Below, one piece after another: positions 32,540 to 44,589 of a DNA stretch of 64,000 bases. Both the position numbers and the translations under genes were made by a program. The notes beneath the pieces were generated by a model that searched no databases, had not been told where the DNA came from, and saw nothing but the letters and a program-made list of their open reading frames with translations. The stretch comes from Halichondria panicea (lineage: Eukaryota > Porifera > Demospongiae > Suberitida > Halichondriidae). Position 1 is the first letter of the stretch. Each line of letters begins with the position of its first letter. The stretch covers positions 13,006,632 through 13,070,631 of the forward strand of contig NC_087377.1 of the NCBI RefSeq assembly GCF_963675165.1, read 5' to 3'.

Positions 32540-33541
32540 ATTGTATTATGTGGCTTACCAGGACCTCAAGAAAGAAGAAAATTGATTATTCCAGGATCTG
32601 TAGTTCAGTGTATCTAAGAAGAAAAGACCTGTGTACATGCATATTGTTATCTATATTGTTATATGGTAGTGCTTTGTGGCTTACCAGGCCCTCAAGACAA
32701 AGATGATTCTGCCAGGAGGATCTGGATCTGGATCTTGGATATTATTTTCTCACACATGGGGGAATGAGCGCGCATGCGCATTACATCCACAGGAATAATT
32801 AAAGGGTGTGTCCAAAGAGATCAATGAATGGCTACTGCTAGCTAGCTAGTAGTTGGGCGGAGCCCGACCGTCCCTGACGGGAGGTCGGGTTGCAAGCCTA
32901 TCTGGGATTTGTTCTAGCGCCACTATAGTGGCGCCCTATCAGATTGCAGCATTTTTCACGTGGCTTGGTTACACTTCCGCTTGCATCTAGTTGCAAAACC
33001 GCATGCAGTATTGCTGTGCCATCCTGTGGTTTACACGTCATCAAGTCGGTTAACACCCACTTGAGAATAATAATATTCATAGCAGTACTACATAATGCGC
33101 AGAACAAATTCCAGATAGGCTTGCAACCCGACCTCCCGTCAGGGACGGTCGGGCTCCGCCCAACTAGCTAGCTAGCTGTTTTAACAGATATTTTCTGAGT
33201 ATTGTAGCTAACAAAAAGCTAGCGCTTTAGTGCAAGGCTAACTCATATGTTGAATAGAAAGTTTGTGCGGACAGATGATGCTATGAAAGATTCTGAAGAG
33301 ACTGCAACAGCCTTCAATGTGAGTCAAACTAGCCATAACTCGAGAAAGAAGCTTTAGTTTGCTAATCCACGAATCGAAATTCAAGAGAACGTGGCTAGAA
33401 GCCTATAGAAGCTGTTAGTTTTCGTCGCATTGCAACCGTTGAGCAGTTATAGCTGGAATACACACACAGACACACACACACACACACACACACACAGTCA
33501 GCTTTACCGTATCCCTCGTGCGGCTACGCCTCGAGGCATAA
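32540..33541. repeat. Dispersed repeat family R2, copy split by a MITE
   Basis: Layout as in 51475-52233: GTGGCTTACCAGG start, GCGCGCATGCGCATTACATC middle, CA tract and GTGCGGCTACGCCTCGAGGC end. The MITE at 32851-33165 interrupts it at a TAGCTAGC run. The segment 32403-32445 upstream (CTCTCGCCATGTTTTTGCTT) also recurs at 9725-9765 and 51211-51250. Confidence 0.65.
32851..33165. mobile_element. MITE with near-perfect 60-base inverted ends
   Basis: AGTTGGGCGGAGCCCGACCG at the left and its exact complement at the right extend about 60 bases inward with very few differences, so it is probably young. It sits in a TAGCTAGC run, which hides the target duplication. Confidence 0.75.
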
Positions 33542-33559
33542 TAAAACTGTTTGACTCCA

Positions 33560-34000
33560 TTACTTTCTAGTGACCCTGCTACAGTCTGTAGGCACTGTTT
33601 TGAGCTCAGCTAAACCTCTGCACTGTCAATGCCACCATGCCACGTGGGTCCTGGGTCTGTTATTATCTTATACAAGTAGCTATAGTGCCTGACAGCATAA
33701 CTGCAACCAAATTGTATTGCTCATATCTCATGTTCTATAATAGCTATCAAAAATCTGATGATATCATTCAATTCAGTGTTAAAAATAGCATTGAATGGGC
33801 TGCTTGTTTCATGCTGTAGCTGGTAAGTCAAATCTGACCAATCAGAGTAGAGCTTTGTGGACTGTTGTCACGGCAATCATGACATCACTGCGTGGTTACC
33901 ACGGATACCGCAAGCTAAATTTTTACTAGTGAGTAGAAAGAGGGCCTTAGTATCAGTTTAGAATAGCTACAGGCCCTGGACTAAGAAAAGGAAGGCTATA
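33560..34000. other. Non-coding spacer
   Basis: No supportable feature was seen. Confidence 0.25.
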
Positions 34001-34004
34001 GAGA

Positions 34005-34191
34005 GATGTTCCCTTATCAGAGAAGAAAAAAAAAGAAAATAGCTCCAGTGGGAGTCTGGAAAGCAATGATTTACCTGAGACAAGTCAACCTTCTAGTTGT
34101 TCTTTAGTCAAAGAGTGAAGACCTGCATGATACACTCAATGATAGTGAAACATACTATGACAGTGATCCAAATGAAGACCTTTTCAGCTGA
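34005..34191 (+). pseudogene. Decayed acidic, serine-rich coding fragment
   Basis: Plus-strand pieces read ENSSSGSLESNDLPETSQPS and, one frame over, EDLHDTLNDSETYYDSDPNE up to a TGA. A frameshift near 34115 separates the two, and an A run near 34025-34033 separates them from a basic upstream piece (KRKAIERCSL). Residue choice looks like a disordered nuclear protein. Further decayed sense can be followed at about 34340-34560, with stops. The family is unknown. Confidence 0.3.
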
Positions 34192-34813
34192 TGTAGCTCA
34201 AGAATTACTTTATATTGCCCTTTTCTTAGATGGCAGACATCGATTAAAATACCCTCCGAAACAATTGCTTTTTTGTGTGCTTAATTTAAATTTTAGTTAC
34301 TATTCTTTCTGTACATTCTAAAGAGTGGACTGTTGTGTGTATGATCATGTGTTTTGTTTTCATGTGCTGCAGAATGCACCTGTAAAAATTTCCACTAAAA
34401 GCTGGTAGTGCTTTATCACATTCCATCATGACAAAATTAGAAAAAAAAAGATTTTTAAGAAACTGTCTGGCCACAACATTTGCACCCTGTAGTACTACAC
34501 ATGCCCAAATTTGGAAGCCTGAGGAATGAACAGGAAGTCAGTAAATTCCTTTTGTTGAGTTTTCCTTCTTCTCATGTACTAATTGATTATCATAGTTGCG
34601 GTTAATGGAATGCGAAAAAGGGGTGTGACACCTTAATGTTCCCTCTGTCTCCAGTCTGTGTGAGAAGTAAAAAATGTTCTGGATGGTGCTACAGACAGTT
34701 ATGCATTAATATTGCTGGGTATCATTTGGTTGCAGTTATGCTGTCAAGCACTATATGGTGATGAAGACACTCCAGCCTGCATCAGTCCATCCAAACATAC
34801 GTTAGATCTATAG

Positions 34814-34927
34814 TTATAACACGGGCACAAGGGATGTATGGAATATATTGCACTGAAGCACGAGGGCGCCAGCCCCGAGGGCTGAGTGCAATATATGCCA
34901 TGCAGCCCGAGTGCACGTGTTATAACT
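34814..34927. repeat. Short inverted-repeat element
   Basis: TTATAACACGGGCACAAGGG at the left pairs with a diverged complement ending GTGCACGTGTTATAA at the right. An inner pair around ATATTGCACT also matches. It is a small fold-back. Confidence 0.5.
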
Positions 34928-35577
34928 AGTTTATATCCCGAGGGCATAGCAACATTAACACTGTCCTAGTAGCACAATATAAACAGCACAAAAAAAGACA
35001 GAGACAACTCTAGACACAGCTCCATCTCTTCTCTCTTCTAGACGCCAGTATCTGCAGCGTATAAGATTGGCATGACCGACACAAAATTGTTGGAGTTTCA
35101 ACTGAAATCTGCAAAACAGCCCCACCCCACTTCTGGTGCTGCAAAACAGCCCCGCCCCACTTACTGCTGCATAGAAACAGCCACACCCCACTACTCAGTG
35201 AATACACGGTATTAGCGGCCTCATAACCAAGCCAAGAAAGCTCGCTTCTACACTAATGCAAAATAGCTCATGCCCCCAGCAAAAAGAGCCACTTCTAGTG
35301 CTACGGTGAAGCAGAATTGACATGCATCACGATGTCGAGGACTAGGTCGATCTAGGAACACAGAATATTCCACAAAATGAATCTTGGACAATTTTAAAAC
35401 CTGCATGGTTGCAAGAAGAAACTCCAGCAGTGCTGAACATTCATTCCTGCATGGCTGGACATACTTTGATACTTGTTATTTCTCATGCGTATTAATTTAA
35501 TTTTAATTTAATTGTCTGTCTAATTGCCAGAGGGGGGTTTTGCGGTCAGTGCAATATGACTTTCAGCAGTGCAATTA

Positions 35578-36041
35578 GTCTCATGAATCAGCCGCCGTTC
35601 TTTTGGAACCACCGTCTGAGCACTCTTGTCATCGTTTTATGTGCCAAGACGGAATTCCGTCTTGACCAATCAAATTGCAGAAGTCCAGTCAGGTGATGAA
35701 CTTGGAGGCAGCAAAGAACTGCACTTTGCTCAACGCATTTGGATAATCATTACGCATGCATTACGCATGGTAAATACTTCATACATAGAAGCTGCTACGA
35801 AGCATAAGCAAGGCAAGCAGGGGTCCTTGGGCACAGATTAGCACCACAGCAAAACACAAGTGGAGAGAGATGCCTTCGCTTGGCGATTTGTATAACAATT
35901 AGGAAATATGTGTGGGCGTAAGATCACGATTTAATTACATTCCATTGGTTTTGTGAGCAATCAACATTCCATTTTGAAATGACTTCATGACAAGAGTGCT
36001 CAGACGGTGGTTCCAAAAGAACGGCGGCTGATTCATGAGAC
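35578..36041. mobile_element. TA-flanked MITE
   Basis: Inverted ends of about 55 bases start GTCTCATGAATCAGCCGCCG, with TA on each side (35576-35577 and 36042-36043). A diverged relative lies at 43084-43414. No coding potential was seen. Confidence 0.7.
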
Positions 36042-36180
36042 TACAGTGCAATATGCTTCATATTGCACTTGGCAACAACGTAGCAACGGGATATAAGATA
36101 ATTATAGATTATATACGGTAGGGTTTCCATAGTCTCGCGGACCCAGACCCTGATAATATATCGGCTGGTCCACGAGACTA

Positions 36181-38548
36181 GGGTTTCCACATGAAAAATA
36201 AAAGTCAACAAATGAGGCTCAAATTTTTGTTGCACACTACACTACATGAAAGTATAATGGCTGCACCTTCAAATCCAAATTTCGCTACTCTTATTCTAGC
36301 ATGCTAGCAATGGTGCTCTTTATTTCACAACATTTCTCTCAAAGGTCAAAGGTCATAGTGATCTCTAATAAAATAAAGCTATGACTCTCCTTTTGCTTTA
36401 CATCCATTCCTATACTAACTAGTAGTGTGTGGATCACCCCAAACTGGAGAAAGGATTCTCACAGGTGAGTATTTTTATGGGTAGCAGCACATAGTACCAC
36501 TAGTAGGTCAAACATTGCGACGATTTACCGATAATGCCGTTGAAATTGCTAGTTCCTCATGTGATTGTCAGAAAGTACTAAGCCTAAGTAGTCCATGTAT
36601 CAAATAACAGGCAAAATGCTAATTTTTTACCAACTGGCTGGAGTGTTTTTTTATTTTTATTAGTGTTTGCATCCCATAAATGCACCCCCATTGTCTCATT
36701 GAGCATGGTAGACGCTTCATATAGATGCCACATTGTAGTAGAATGATAACAAGTGATGGTGAAGAAATACAATGATTATACACCACTATCTACATTCAGG
36801 TGCGAAGCAGAAGGTCTCGAGGTATCATCCTACAGTGTCAAGATCAATCTACCTGCTCGACAATACAACACAGTAATACAGCATAAAGTGGAGTCTATTC
36901 TTCCGAAAACAAAGTCAGAACTGGATCACCTTGCTATTAAAATACTGTTGGAGCAGGAATTTAGGATTAAATTACCCTAATTATTTCACATTTGTGACCT
37001 GGCATGCAAAAAGGTACCTATCCAACTTTTACAGCTTCGTGGTAAATTGGTAGTAAAGTTTACACATGGTCACATTCCAGGACACATGCATTTTCCATGG
37101 CAACCAGGGCTGGATTTCCCCTTACATCACAATGAAGTATACACGTGGCTTCAGTAGGTAATGAGCTTTCATTAGACTCCAAGTTGGCCTCCCTATCTTC
37201 TTCCTAGCCAAAGTTACACCCAGTCAAAAAGTTATAGATGTTGACTCTACTCCTGGTCTACCAGAAGAACTAAATTAATTAAAGCAAGGAATGCCAATGG
37301 AGAGTTGTTTGAAACACAGTTCTGGGACCCTCAACTAGATCTACCACCTCTTGTCTTGATTTTGATGAATTTTTTTGAAGACCAAGAGAAATAAGTCCTT
37401 CTAGGTAAATTGTTCGAGCTTACTTGAACTTCACAAGACTGCCTGTTGGAAACATTCAATTTTGATCTAAAATGTAGCTGAAGACGTTACGTGACCAGTA
37501 CCGGAACCCGCCAGCAATGAACAGTTACACAAACGAGCAAAGCTGTCCCCATAACGCCCACGCACATGTAGAGTGATTAGTGTTGCTAGGGACTTAGCTG
37601 CGAAACCATTGACAACTTAGTGTTTCTTTTTTGTAGACATGTTTTTGATGTATTAAAGTTTAAGATGGATGACAAATCTCAGAATTTCAATTTTTGGGGA
37701 TAGGTACCTTTTTGCATGCCGGGTCACATTTGTGTTCCGATTTCATGGTATTTCAATTAAAAATACAAGAATGAATACTGGTACTAACTACTTTACATAC
37801 AAAAAGAAATAAAATCTTATTTTGATATTGTTTAAAGAGTGTTGTATCATTGAGCAGGTAGATCGATCTTGACACTGTATGATGATACCTCGAGACCTTC
37901 TGCTTCGCACCTGAATGTAGACAGTGGTATTATGATCATTGTATTTCTTCACCATCACTTGTTATCATTCTACTACAATGTGGCATCTATATGAAGCGTC
38001 TACCATGCTCAATGAGACAATGGGGGTACATTTATGGGATGCAAACATTAATAAAATAAAAAGCACTCCAGCCAGTTGGTAAAAAATTAGCATTTTGTCT
38101 GTTATTTGATACATGGACTACTTAGGCTTAGTACTTTCTGAAAATCACATGAGGAACTAGCAATTTCAACGGCATTATCGGTAAATCGTCCCAATGTTTG
38201 ACCTACTAGTGGTACTATGTGCTGCTACCCATAAAAATACTCACCTGTGAGAATCTTTTCTCCAGTTTGGGGTGATCCACACACTACTAGTTAGTATAGG
38301 AATGGATGCAAAGCAAAAGGAGAGTCATAGCTTTCATCCACAGTTTGAAAATCACATTTTATTAGATATCACTATGACCTTTGACCTTTGAGAGAAATGT
38401 TGTGAAATAAAGAGCACCATTGCTAGAATAAGAGTAGCGAAATTTTGGATTTGAAGGTGCAACCATTATACTTTCATGTAGTGTAGTGTAGTGTGCAACA
38501 AAAATTTGAGCCTCATTCGTTGACTTTCATTTTTCATTGTGGAAACCC
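36181..38548. mobile_element. 2.4-kb fold-back element with about 690-base arms
   Basis: The left arm (36181-36862) and right arm (37853-38548) are inverted copies with few differences, starting GGGTTTCCACATGAAAAAT. TA flanks both ends (36179-36180 and 38549-38550). The central kilobase contains a second element (36996-37725). A 75-codon frame at 36753 crosses an arm boundary and is not evidence of a gene. The long, similar arms suggest a recent origin or conversion between arms. Confidence 0.8.
36996..37725. mobile_element. hAT-like element nested in the fold-back
   Basis: Ends GACCTGGCATGCAAAAAGGT and complement are inverted repeats, with a perfect 8-base duplication ACATTTGT (36988-36995 and 37726-37733). 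It inserted into the centre of the fold-back element. It carries no visible transposase. Confidence 0.75.
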
Positions 38549-38866
38549 TATAATTATACGGTCAGCACATACCTTCTACCGTACACGGGTAATACTTGAT
38601 TACAACACGTAACAACTACTACCTAATCCCGGTAATGTGATGAGCTAGCCTCCTTCACTAAGTGGGAAGTGCGGCCTGGGATCGAGGCTACACCATGAGC
38701 ACACGTGCTCCTGTGCTCCAGATTGCATAATTGAAGGCAAAGAAAAGATTATAGAGGGCGATCATAATTCGAAAGTGCCAAGTCAGCATATGGAAACCAT
38801 TCTTTTTGTGCAGACCGAGAATGGTTTTTGTGCAGACCTAATATAGAGAGAGAGAGAGTAGCAGAG

Positions 38867-38945
38867 ATGAATGCAAGGTCATCAGATCTACAGATTGCTG
38901 TCACTCTAGCGTTGCTTATTTTAAGTTGGTCATGCCGAGGGGAAG
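38867..38945 (+). CDS. Gene B: signal-peptide exon
   Basis: The ATG at 38867 opens MNARSSDLQIAVTLALLILS and continues to a phase-1 GTAGGT donor. It has a hydrophobic core of about 13 residues before SWSCRGE. An ATG four bases later is in another frame and gives no signal peptide. Confidence 0.75.
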
Positions 38946-41900
38946 GTAGGTAGATGTAAATAATAAATTATTATTAAACAATGTTACACAAAGCAGCTTA
39001 TTTGACAATAACCCCCACTGTGGCTTGTCCTGATGACACTGTATCCTTCACCTGCACTCTGCCTGGTAGCTTTATACGATGGGTAATCCTTCCACTGCAA
39101 GGGGCCCTGTTCAGCATATCTTTATTTTCTAACAATGATGATGTCACAGACGGTATTCCAGCATTCCGTGGTGTTCGCAATGACACGAGTGAAGATAATG
39201 TCACTGCCACTCTCATTTCACTGTCCAAGGCCTCCATTGTGGAGGGTTTTATGGTGGAGTGTATTGGGGCTAGCTCACGAGAAGGTCCTCTTCCCATTAC
39301 TGTTGCTGGTGAGTGGTTGATGAATGAGAATTACAAAGTTTGGGCGTTGCCTGGTTTCCGTGAAACGAATAATACAGTGCATGCAGTGTATGATGTGCCA
39401 GGGTTTTGTACAGGGGGGAAGGGGAGATATCCCCCCCTAGATCCAATTTCTCCCCCCCCCCCCCCCCTAAAATGTGCATTCATGTACTAGTTGTATGACT
39501 GAGTGTCCATAGCTGGCAATTTTACATACTAACAGGGTAGCAAAATTTTCTGGTTACTTTTGTTACTTCCCGGCCCCCTCTACTTCAAAATCCTGTATGA
39601 CGACACCCTGTATAATGCACACACACACACACAGATCCACCCTCCCCTCCCTTGAGTCCAAGAGTCTCCTTCACTCTAAACCAACCCAGCTACTCTAATA
39701 CTACCCTGGAGTGGGGCCCTCCCTCCTCTACTGGCAGTGTGTCTGTCAACTATGTCGTTACTATCTCCCCAACACCTTTCTCTGGGTCACCAGTCACCGT
39801 GGAGGCCATCTCGGCACAGATAACTGTCTCCTACAACACTCTCTACAATGTGACTATCAGAGCTGACAACTGTGCAGGAATGAGCCAAGAGAGTTTAATT
39901 ATGGATCTAAGTCAGTCATGATTTATATAGCTAATACTATATAATTCCTCCTCCTTAATGCAGTTGTGTGCCCCACACCGTCTACTGCTGCTGATGTGAC
40001 TATCACCAACACACCTCCTGTCACTATTGGTGGATCTATGCTCACCTTCACTTGCAGAGACAGTGAAGTGATAACCTCAACCTGTGGCAGTAGTGGGTGG
40101 TCTCCTGACCCTGGGACCTTCGACTGCAGCAGTCCAGTTACAGGTATCATGCATGGGCAATTAACTCTCTAAAAGGAATGTTGATCTCACGCATTAGATC
40201 CCCAAGTCAGCTGTGGTTCTCCTGCTATACCATCTAGAGGTAGTTTGGACATCAATGGTGGGACACCACCCTTCTCACTGGGTTCAGAGATAACTTATCG
40301 CTGTGACGATGGACTGTTCCCTCCTGATGTGAGGACCAGCACATGCACTGATGTGGAGGGTAGGGGAGAGTGGGTGGAGAATCCTAGGAGCTTGGTGTGC
40401 AGAGTGAGTCCAGGTAATACAGTATACAGTGACAGAACAAGGTCAACCATTAAATTGTCAATCCTTTTTTCAGTCAACTGCTCTCTTCCTGCTGAGCCAT
40501 CCAACGGAACTATAGTGAACTATGAGAGGTTGAATGAGACAGTGTCTGAGGGAACAGTGCTGACTTACCAGTGTGACAATGGATTCTCATTGACTAAACC
40601 CAACACCATCACTTGCACTAATGCTGGAGTCTGGAGTATTGAGCCTGAGGCAATCATGTGTGTGCCACCAACTGAAGGTGAGAGTAATGAACCCGAGGCC
40701 CGAGGCACATAGCAACCACGGGGGTTATGGTAATCCCTTGATTTGTTTGTCTGTGTATTTAAAGTCTGCTCACCTGGCTGCCATAATTATATACTATAGC
40801 GCCTTCTTTTACAGCACGAATAGCCTCAACACAACATATTATAATTAGTGGGAGCAGATTTAATTTTGTGGCAAGCGAGCAAAAAAGTTATAGTTTATAA
40901 GACGGTATACAATATGTAGCTAAACATGATATATATGCCTTTAATTTGAGGCACGCTATTACACATGCGATTGTGCCCTTGTGCACTATACATGCAGCCA
41001 TGTGCATGCATGGAGCCTTATTTCATGGGAAGACTTCTTAACTTGCTGGCTTCATTATTATACTGTGAGCCTATACTCCGGTCCCACGCATATATAATGT
41101 GTTAGGTGTGTCCTATACATGTATACTTGTAACACTCCAGGCCTCGATCTTTGCTAGCTCTGCTGTAATTAATCCTAATGGTCCGGGACTCTCAGTGCAT
41201 GTCAGATGCCACTAAGGTTTATTTCAGTGTGGCTTAGCATGTTATAATTATTTCACCTGCTTAAAATGTTCTGTCACCTGCTTGGAGCATGTTCTCACAG
41301 CTCAACAACTGTAAGGCAATGTCGTTCCCTATCAAAGACACCATCTGCTGGCTAAGGGATTTTTGACAACAAGTAGGAACTAATGAAACAGAAGTTCATC
41401 TATATATCACCCCCTCCTCAACTATAACCTCAATCCCAGGCAGCACTTCCTTTCTTCAATGGAAGGCTTGTGGCTACCTGGCCCTCAACTTAGCGCATGT
41501 AACAACAATTAATTAATGACTGTACATTATTAGTCACAATACTATACTACATTGTATAGATCTACTATGAGCAGTAAGGCAATTACATACATGTATGTAC
41601 ATGTAGCACACAGGCTGGCTTACAAAGCAATCTTCTTGACGACAACCAGGTAGATGAAGAGTATGACAACTATATAGCTGGTACATTATATACCGGTATA
41701 ATACAACATCGCATGCTCCAGGGTTTGCAGCAACATTGCAGGAAGTTACCACAAGTCAACCATTTTGTCTGGAAAACGTTAAAGTAACATTTTTCTGGGG
41801 GGACGCAAGCAAGCGTCCTATATGCTAGCTACGTGTCAACCACATGTCACCTACATGCTTGGGAAAATCTGAAATAAATCCTGATTTGGACTTCTTTGCC

Positions 41901-42644
41901 GACTTTACTGAGATCCTATAGTGAATTATATAGTCCCATGCATGAAGTGCATGTCTGACCATGTACACCACCATCTATCTACGTGCACGTGTCAAGTGGC
42001 ACCACGACCGTTTCAAAACCTTTGTCATAAGGCCATGCAAAGTAGTTTCTCAGGCCCTCGCGCTTGGAAATTGGCAGCTTTACAATATCACGTGACCTCA
42101 AATTAAAGAAAAAGAAAAGGATAAATTGATATGGTTTTTTGGTCATGAACTAAAATTAATTAGTAAAAATTATGCACTTCCGCTTATTGAGAAAGTTAGG
42201 GGTGTGTTTTCAATTAAAATTCTATGAATATCATTATCATTAAATGCCTCAATCCGCTTGCTATTTTAGCCTGAGAAACTACAAATTGACTTTGCATGGC
42301 CTAAGTGTATTATACTAGTAGGGTATATACGAATCTGATTGTGCTCTATATAATGTTATGCCAATAATTACTGCCAATCCTTCACAGCTGCCACCCTATC
42401 AACTGGTGCAACTCTTGCCATCGGTGTTACTACTACTTTCGTTGCATCTACTATCCTTGGATTTCTAGCTGGACTCCTAGTGATGTATTCGTTCACGCGT
42501 AAGAAGGCAGTGTACTACACAAGAAAAACAGCATTATCTGTTGTACAACCCACTAAACCAGTTGGTCCTGTTTATGAAGAGGTGTCACCCAAAGAGGAGA
42601 TTGAACTGAACACTAACCAGGCGTATGGACCAGTAGGACTGTGA
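38867..42644 (+). CDS. Receptor gene B: signal - Ig - Fn3 - 3 CCP - TM - tyrosine tail
   Basis: Seven exons (38867-38945, 38997-39308, 39635-39910, 39964-40143, 40198-40413, 40474-40677 and 42388-42644) are joined by phase-1 introns only. They give 1524 bases, 507 residues. The order is a cleavable signal peptide (about residues 1-25), an Ig-like domain, an Fn3 domain and three CCP/sushi domains, each with four cysteines and the conserved tryptophan. One transmembrane segment and a tail of about 50 residues follow. The tail has YEEV and YGPV motifs 17 residues apart (tyrosine to tyrosine) and ends in VGL. In other animals such domains bind ligands outside the cell, and phosphorylated YxxV motifs can bind SH2 domains. 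That role is inference here. All donors are GT and no break was seen, so this is the intact reference for C and D. Confidence 0.85.
38997..39308 (+). CDS. Gene B: Ig-like domain exon
   Basis: Cysteines in VSFTC and MVEC bracket an IRWV tryptophan, as in Ig folds. An extra cysteine precedes them (TVACPDD). The acceptor is AAGCAG; AAAG three bases earlier would add one alanine. The donor is GTGAGT. Confidence 0.8.
39635..39910 (+). CDS. Gene B: fibronectin III domain exon
   Basis: The exon starts after an ACACACAG acceptor and contains TLEWGPPSSTGSVSVNYVV, the B and C strand pattern of Fn3. It then has LYNVTIRADNCAG near the end. The preceding intron carries long poly-C and CA tracts. Confidence 0.8.
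39964..40143 (+). CDS. Gene B: CCP/sushi domain 1
   Basis: A 60-residue module with four cysteines (VCPTP, FTC, STC, FDC) and the SGWSPDP tryptophan between the last two. Phase 1 at both ends. Confidence 0.8.
40198..40413 (+). CDS. Gene B: CCP/sushi domain 2
   Basis: Four cysteines (VSC, YRC, STC, LVC), with GEWVENP before the last. The DDGLFP motif is shared with the CCP domains of C and D. The donor at 40414 is used; GTGAGT at 40404 would break phase. Confidence 0.8.
40474..40677 (+). CDS. Gene B: CCP/sushi domain 3
   Basis: Cysteines in VNC, YQC, ITC and IMC, with GVWSIEP. The FSLTKPN segment corresponds to FSLVGA in C and D. The acceptor is TTTTTTCAG and the donor GTGAGA. Confidence 0.8.
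40678..42387 (+). other. Last intron of gene B
   Basis: A 1.7-kb intron. Bases 40690-40880 are a fragment of the element family at 16124-16881. The remainder shows no exon. Confidence 0.5.
42388..42644 (+). CDS. Gene B: transmembrane and tyrosine-tail exon
   Basis: After a TTCACAG acceptor a hydrophobic stretch (TTTFVASTILGFLAGLLVMY) is stopped by TRKK. The tail follows, with AVYY, then PVGPVYEEVSPKEEIEL and NTNQAYGPVGL. Its final 80 or so bases are almost identical to those of C and D. Confidence 0.8.
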
Positions 42645-44589
42645 ATTTTGTACTACTAACTTTTGTACTAACTATCATCATGCATACAATTTAAGTTTTC
42701 TAGCCAGTATTATAAGTGTTTCATCGATCTGCTATAGACTGCTAACCGTTTAAACAGTTACTTTAATTATATAATTAAAAACAATAGCAATTACATAATA
42801 ATGTTTTGTTAACAAAAAATATACACACAATTAAGTCATAATAATTATTATGCACAACATTGAGAGAAACTACAGTACTGTTACTGTTCTGTAAAACTAG
42901 TACTGTCCAGATACCTGCAGTAATTAATAAAGGAAGTGCTGCCATATGAAGTTAGGAAAGTAAGTAATTATATAAGAGACATTCCATGCATGTCACAAAC
43001 AATAATGTGCACCCTCAGATTTCAACAAAACTTGGTATAAAATTATAATTATGTACACACCTTTCCATAATAAGTATATATTAGTCGCATGAATCAGCCG
43101 CACCTCTCAGAGAGGAACGTCTGAGTATTTTCTACGTATAATATCATGACAATGGAACGTATTACAACGTACACTGTATATATACAAGCTGACAAAACCA
43201 TAAAAATCATAACAGTGCCACATCCGCTATCTCTGTTTAGCCACAACATTTGCTTGCTGCCGTAAAGTTTCATATTATTTGCTGCCTCCTATTCAATTCA
43301 AGTCACCTGATACTTGTGAGCAATCTTATTGGTTACATTGTAATTCCATCGTGGCCCATGAACTTACATAAAGAGTGCTCAGACCCTTTAGGAGGGCGAC
43401 TGATTCATGATCGCCAATAATAAAATTATGGCTTCTTAGCCTTTAAAATCACCATAATTATTTTGGTGATCACCCAGGTCATAGAACATAAACTTTTGCC
43501 ATGATTCGAATAAAAACTGATAGGACTGTACCACCGTACTCCTTATGATATGGTATTTTAGGTGACATATTTAAAGGGGATGGGCACTCGTTAAAGGGTC
43601 AAAGCTTATTGTTGCATCCTTTAATTACTCAAAAATGGCGTCTTTAGTTACTATTGTCCGCCTTTTATAACTTAATTTCGTGATGAGATCAAAAGATATG
43701 GACATTGCAATATAAAAGTGAACTGCAGTTATAGACATGATTGTGGGTCATTCCATAGGAATTGCCTATAGCTAAAAGGGTGACCTTTCAGAATTCTCCA
43801 AAGCATCACGTATATTATAATTATTGCTTCTGAGGTAAGGCCACCTCTTAAAAAGAAAAACAACTTACGATCAGAGTGTTTCCAGAGTGTATTCTTGTAG
43901 CTAATGTAACAACTAGGTTTTCACAATGTTGTGTGGCCAGATTATGGGATAATTAACGTTAAAATTTGGTTAACAATTTGGTTTGAAACAACTAATTGAA
44001 AGGTATACTATATAGCGGATAATTTTCATTGGTGCAATTTTCATACTAACTACCTATTTGTATTCGTACAGTTCAGGATGGTGACGTTGAATATAATATG
44101 AACAATTCTCAGTTTTAATTTTTGTAGCCACTGATATGAAAATTTCCACCATACGAAAATAACCCACTATAAGGTAATTGGCAGAAATTATGCTCTATGA
44201 AGCATATAGGTAGTCGGGTCACCAACATTTTAGTGAATTTTGAAGGACTCGTAAATAATTATGAAACATGGGGCTAAGGTGTTAGTATGTATGTTTCGTT
44301 GAAATCTGAGGGGGTGCTCATTTTTTGTGTTGACTAAATTGAGGAATGTCCCATAAACGAAGTAAGTACTTTAAGTGACACATGTACGTGGTATAAAGTG
44401 GAGGTTTAGCCTAAGCTGAGTGGGTTTGGTTGTGAGTTAGCTTAAGGGTCATACTGAATGACACAATAAACATACGTGGGTACAGTAATAATCGTCCTGT
44501 ATAAGGAAAGTTGGACTTGAGCCTATGTCATGCCATACAGTGCTATCATACACATAGACAGAAGCTAGACATTACGTAATAACTCACGT
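42645..44589. other. Spacer between gene B and the C block
   Basis: An AATAAA at 42926-42931 could end gene B. A MITE relative of 35578-36041 lies at 43084-43414. No other gene was seen. Confidence 0.3.
43084..43414. mobile_element. Diverged MITE, relative of 35578-36041
   Basis: Both ends carry CATGAATCAGYCGC in inverted orientation, followed by AGCACTC or GTCTGAG motifs as in the family copy. The target site is not clean. Confidence 0.5.

Noticed and set aside
36753-36980. 75-codon frame MMVKKYND...
   Set aside because: It begins in the arm of the fold-back element and ends in its loop, and the arm copy on the other side does not preserve it.
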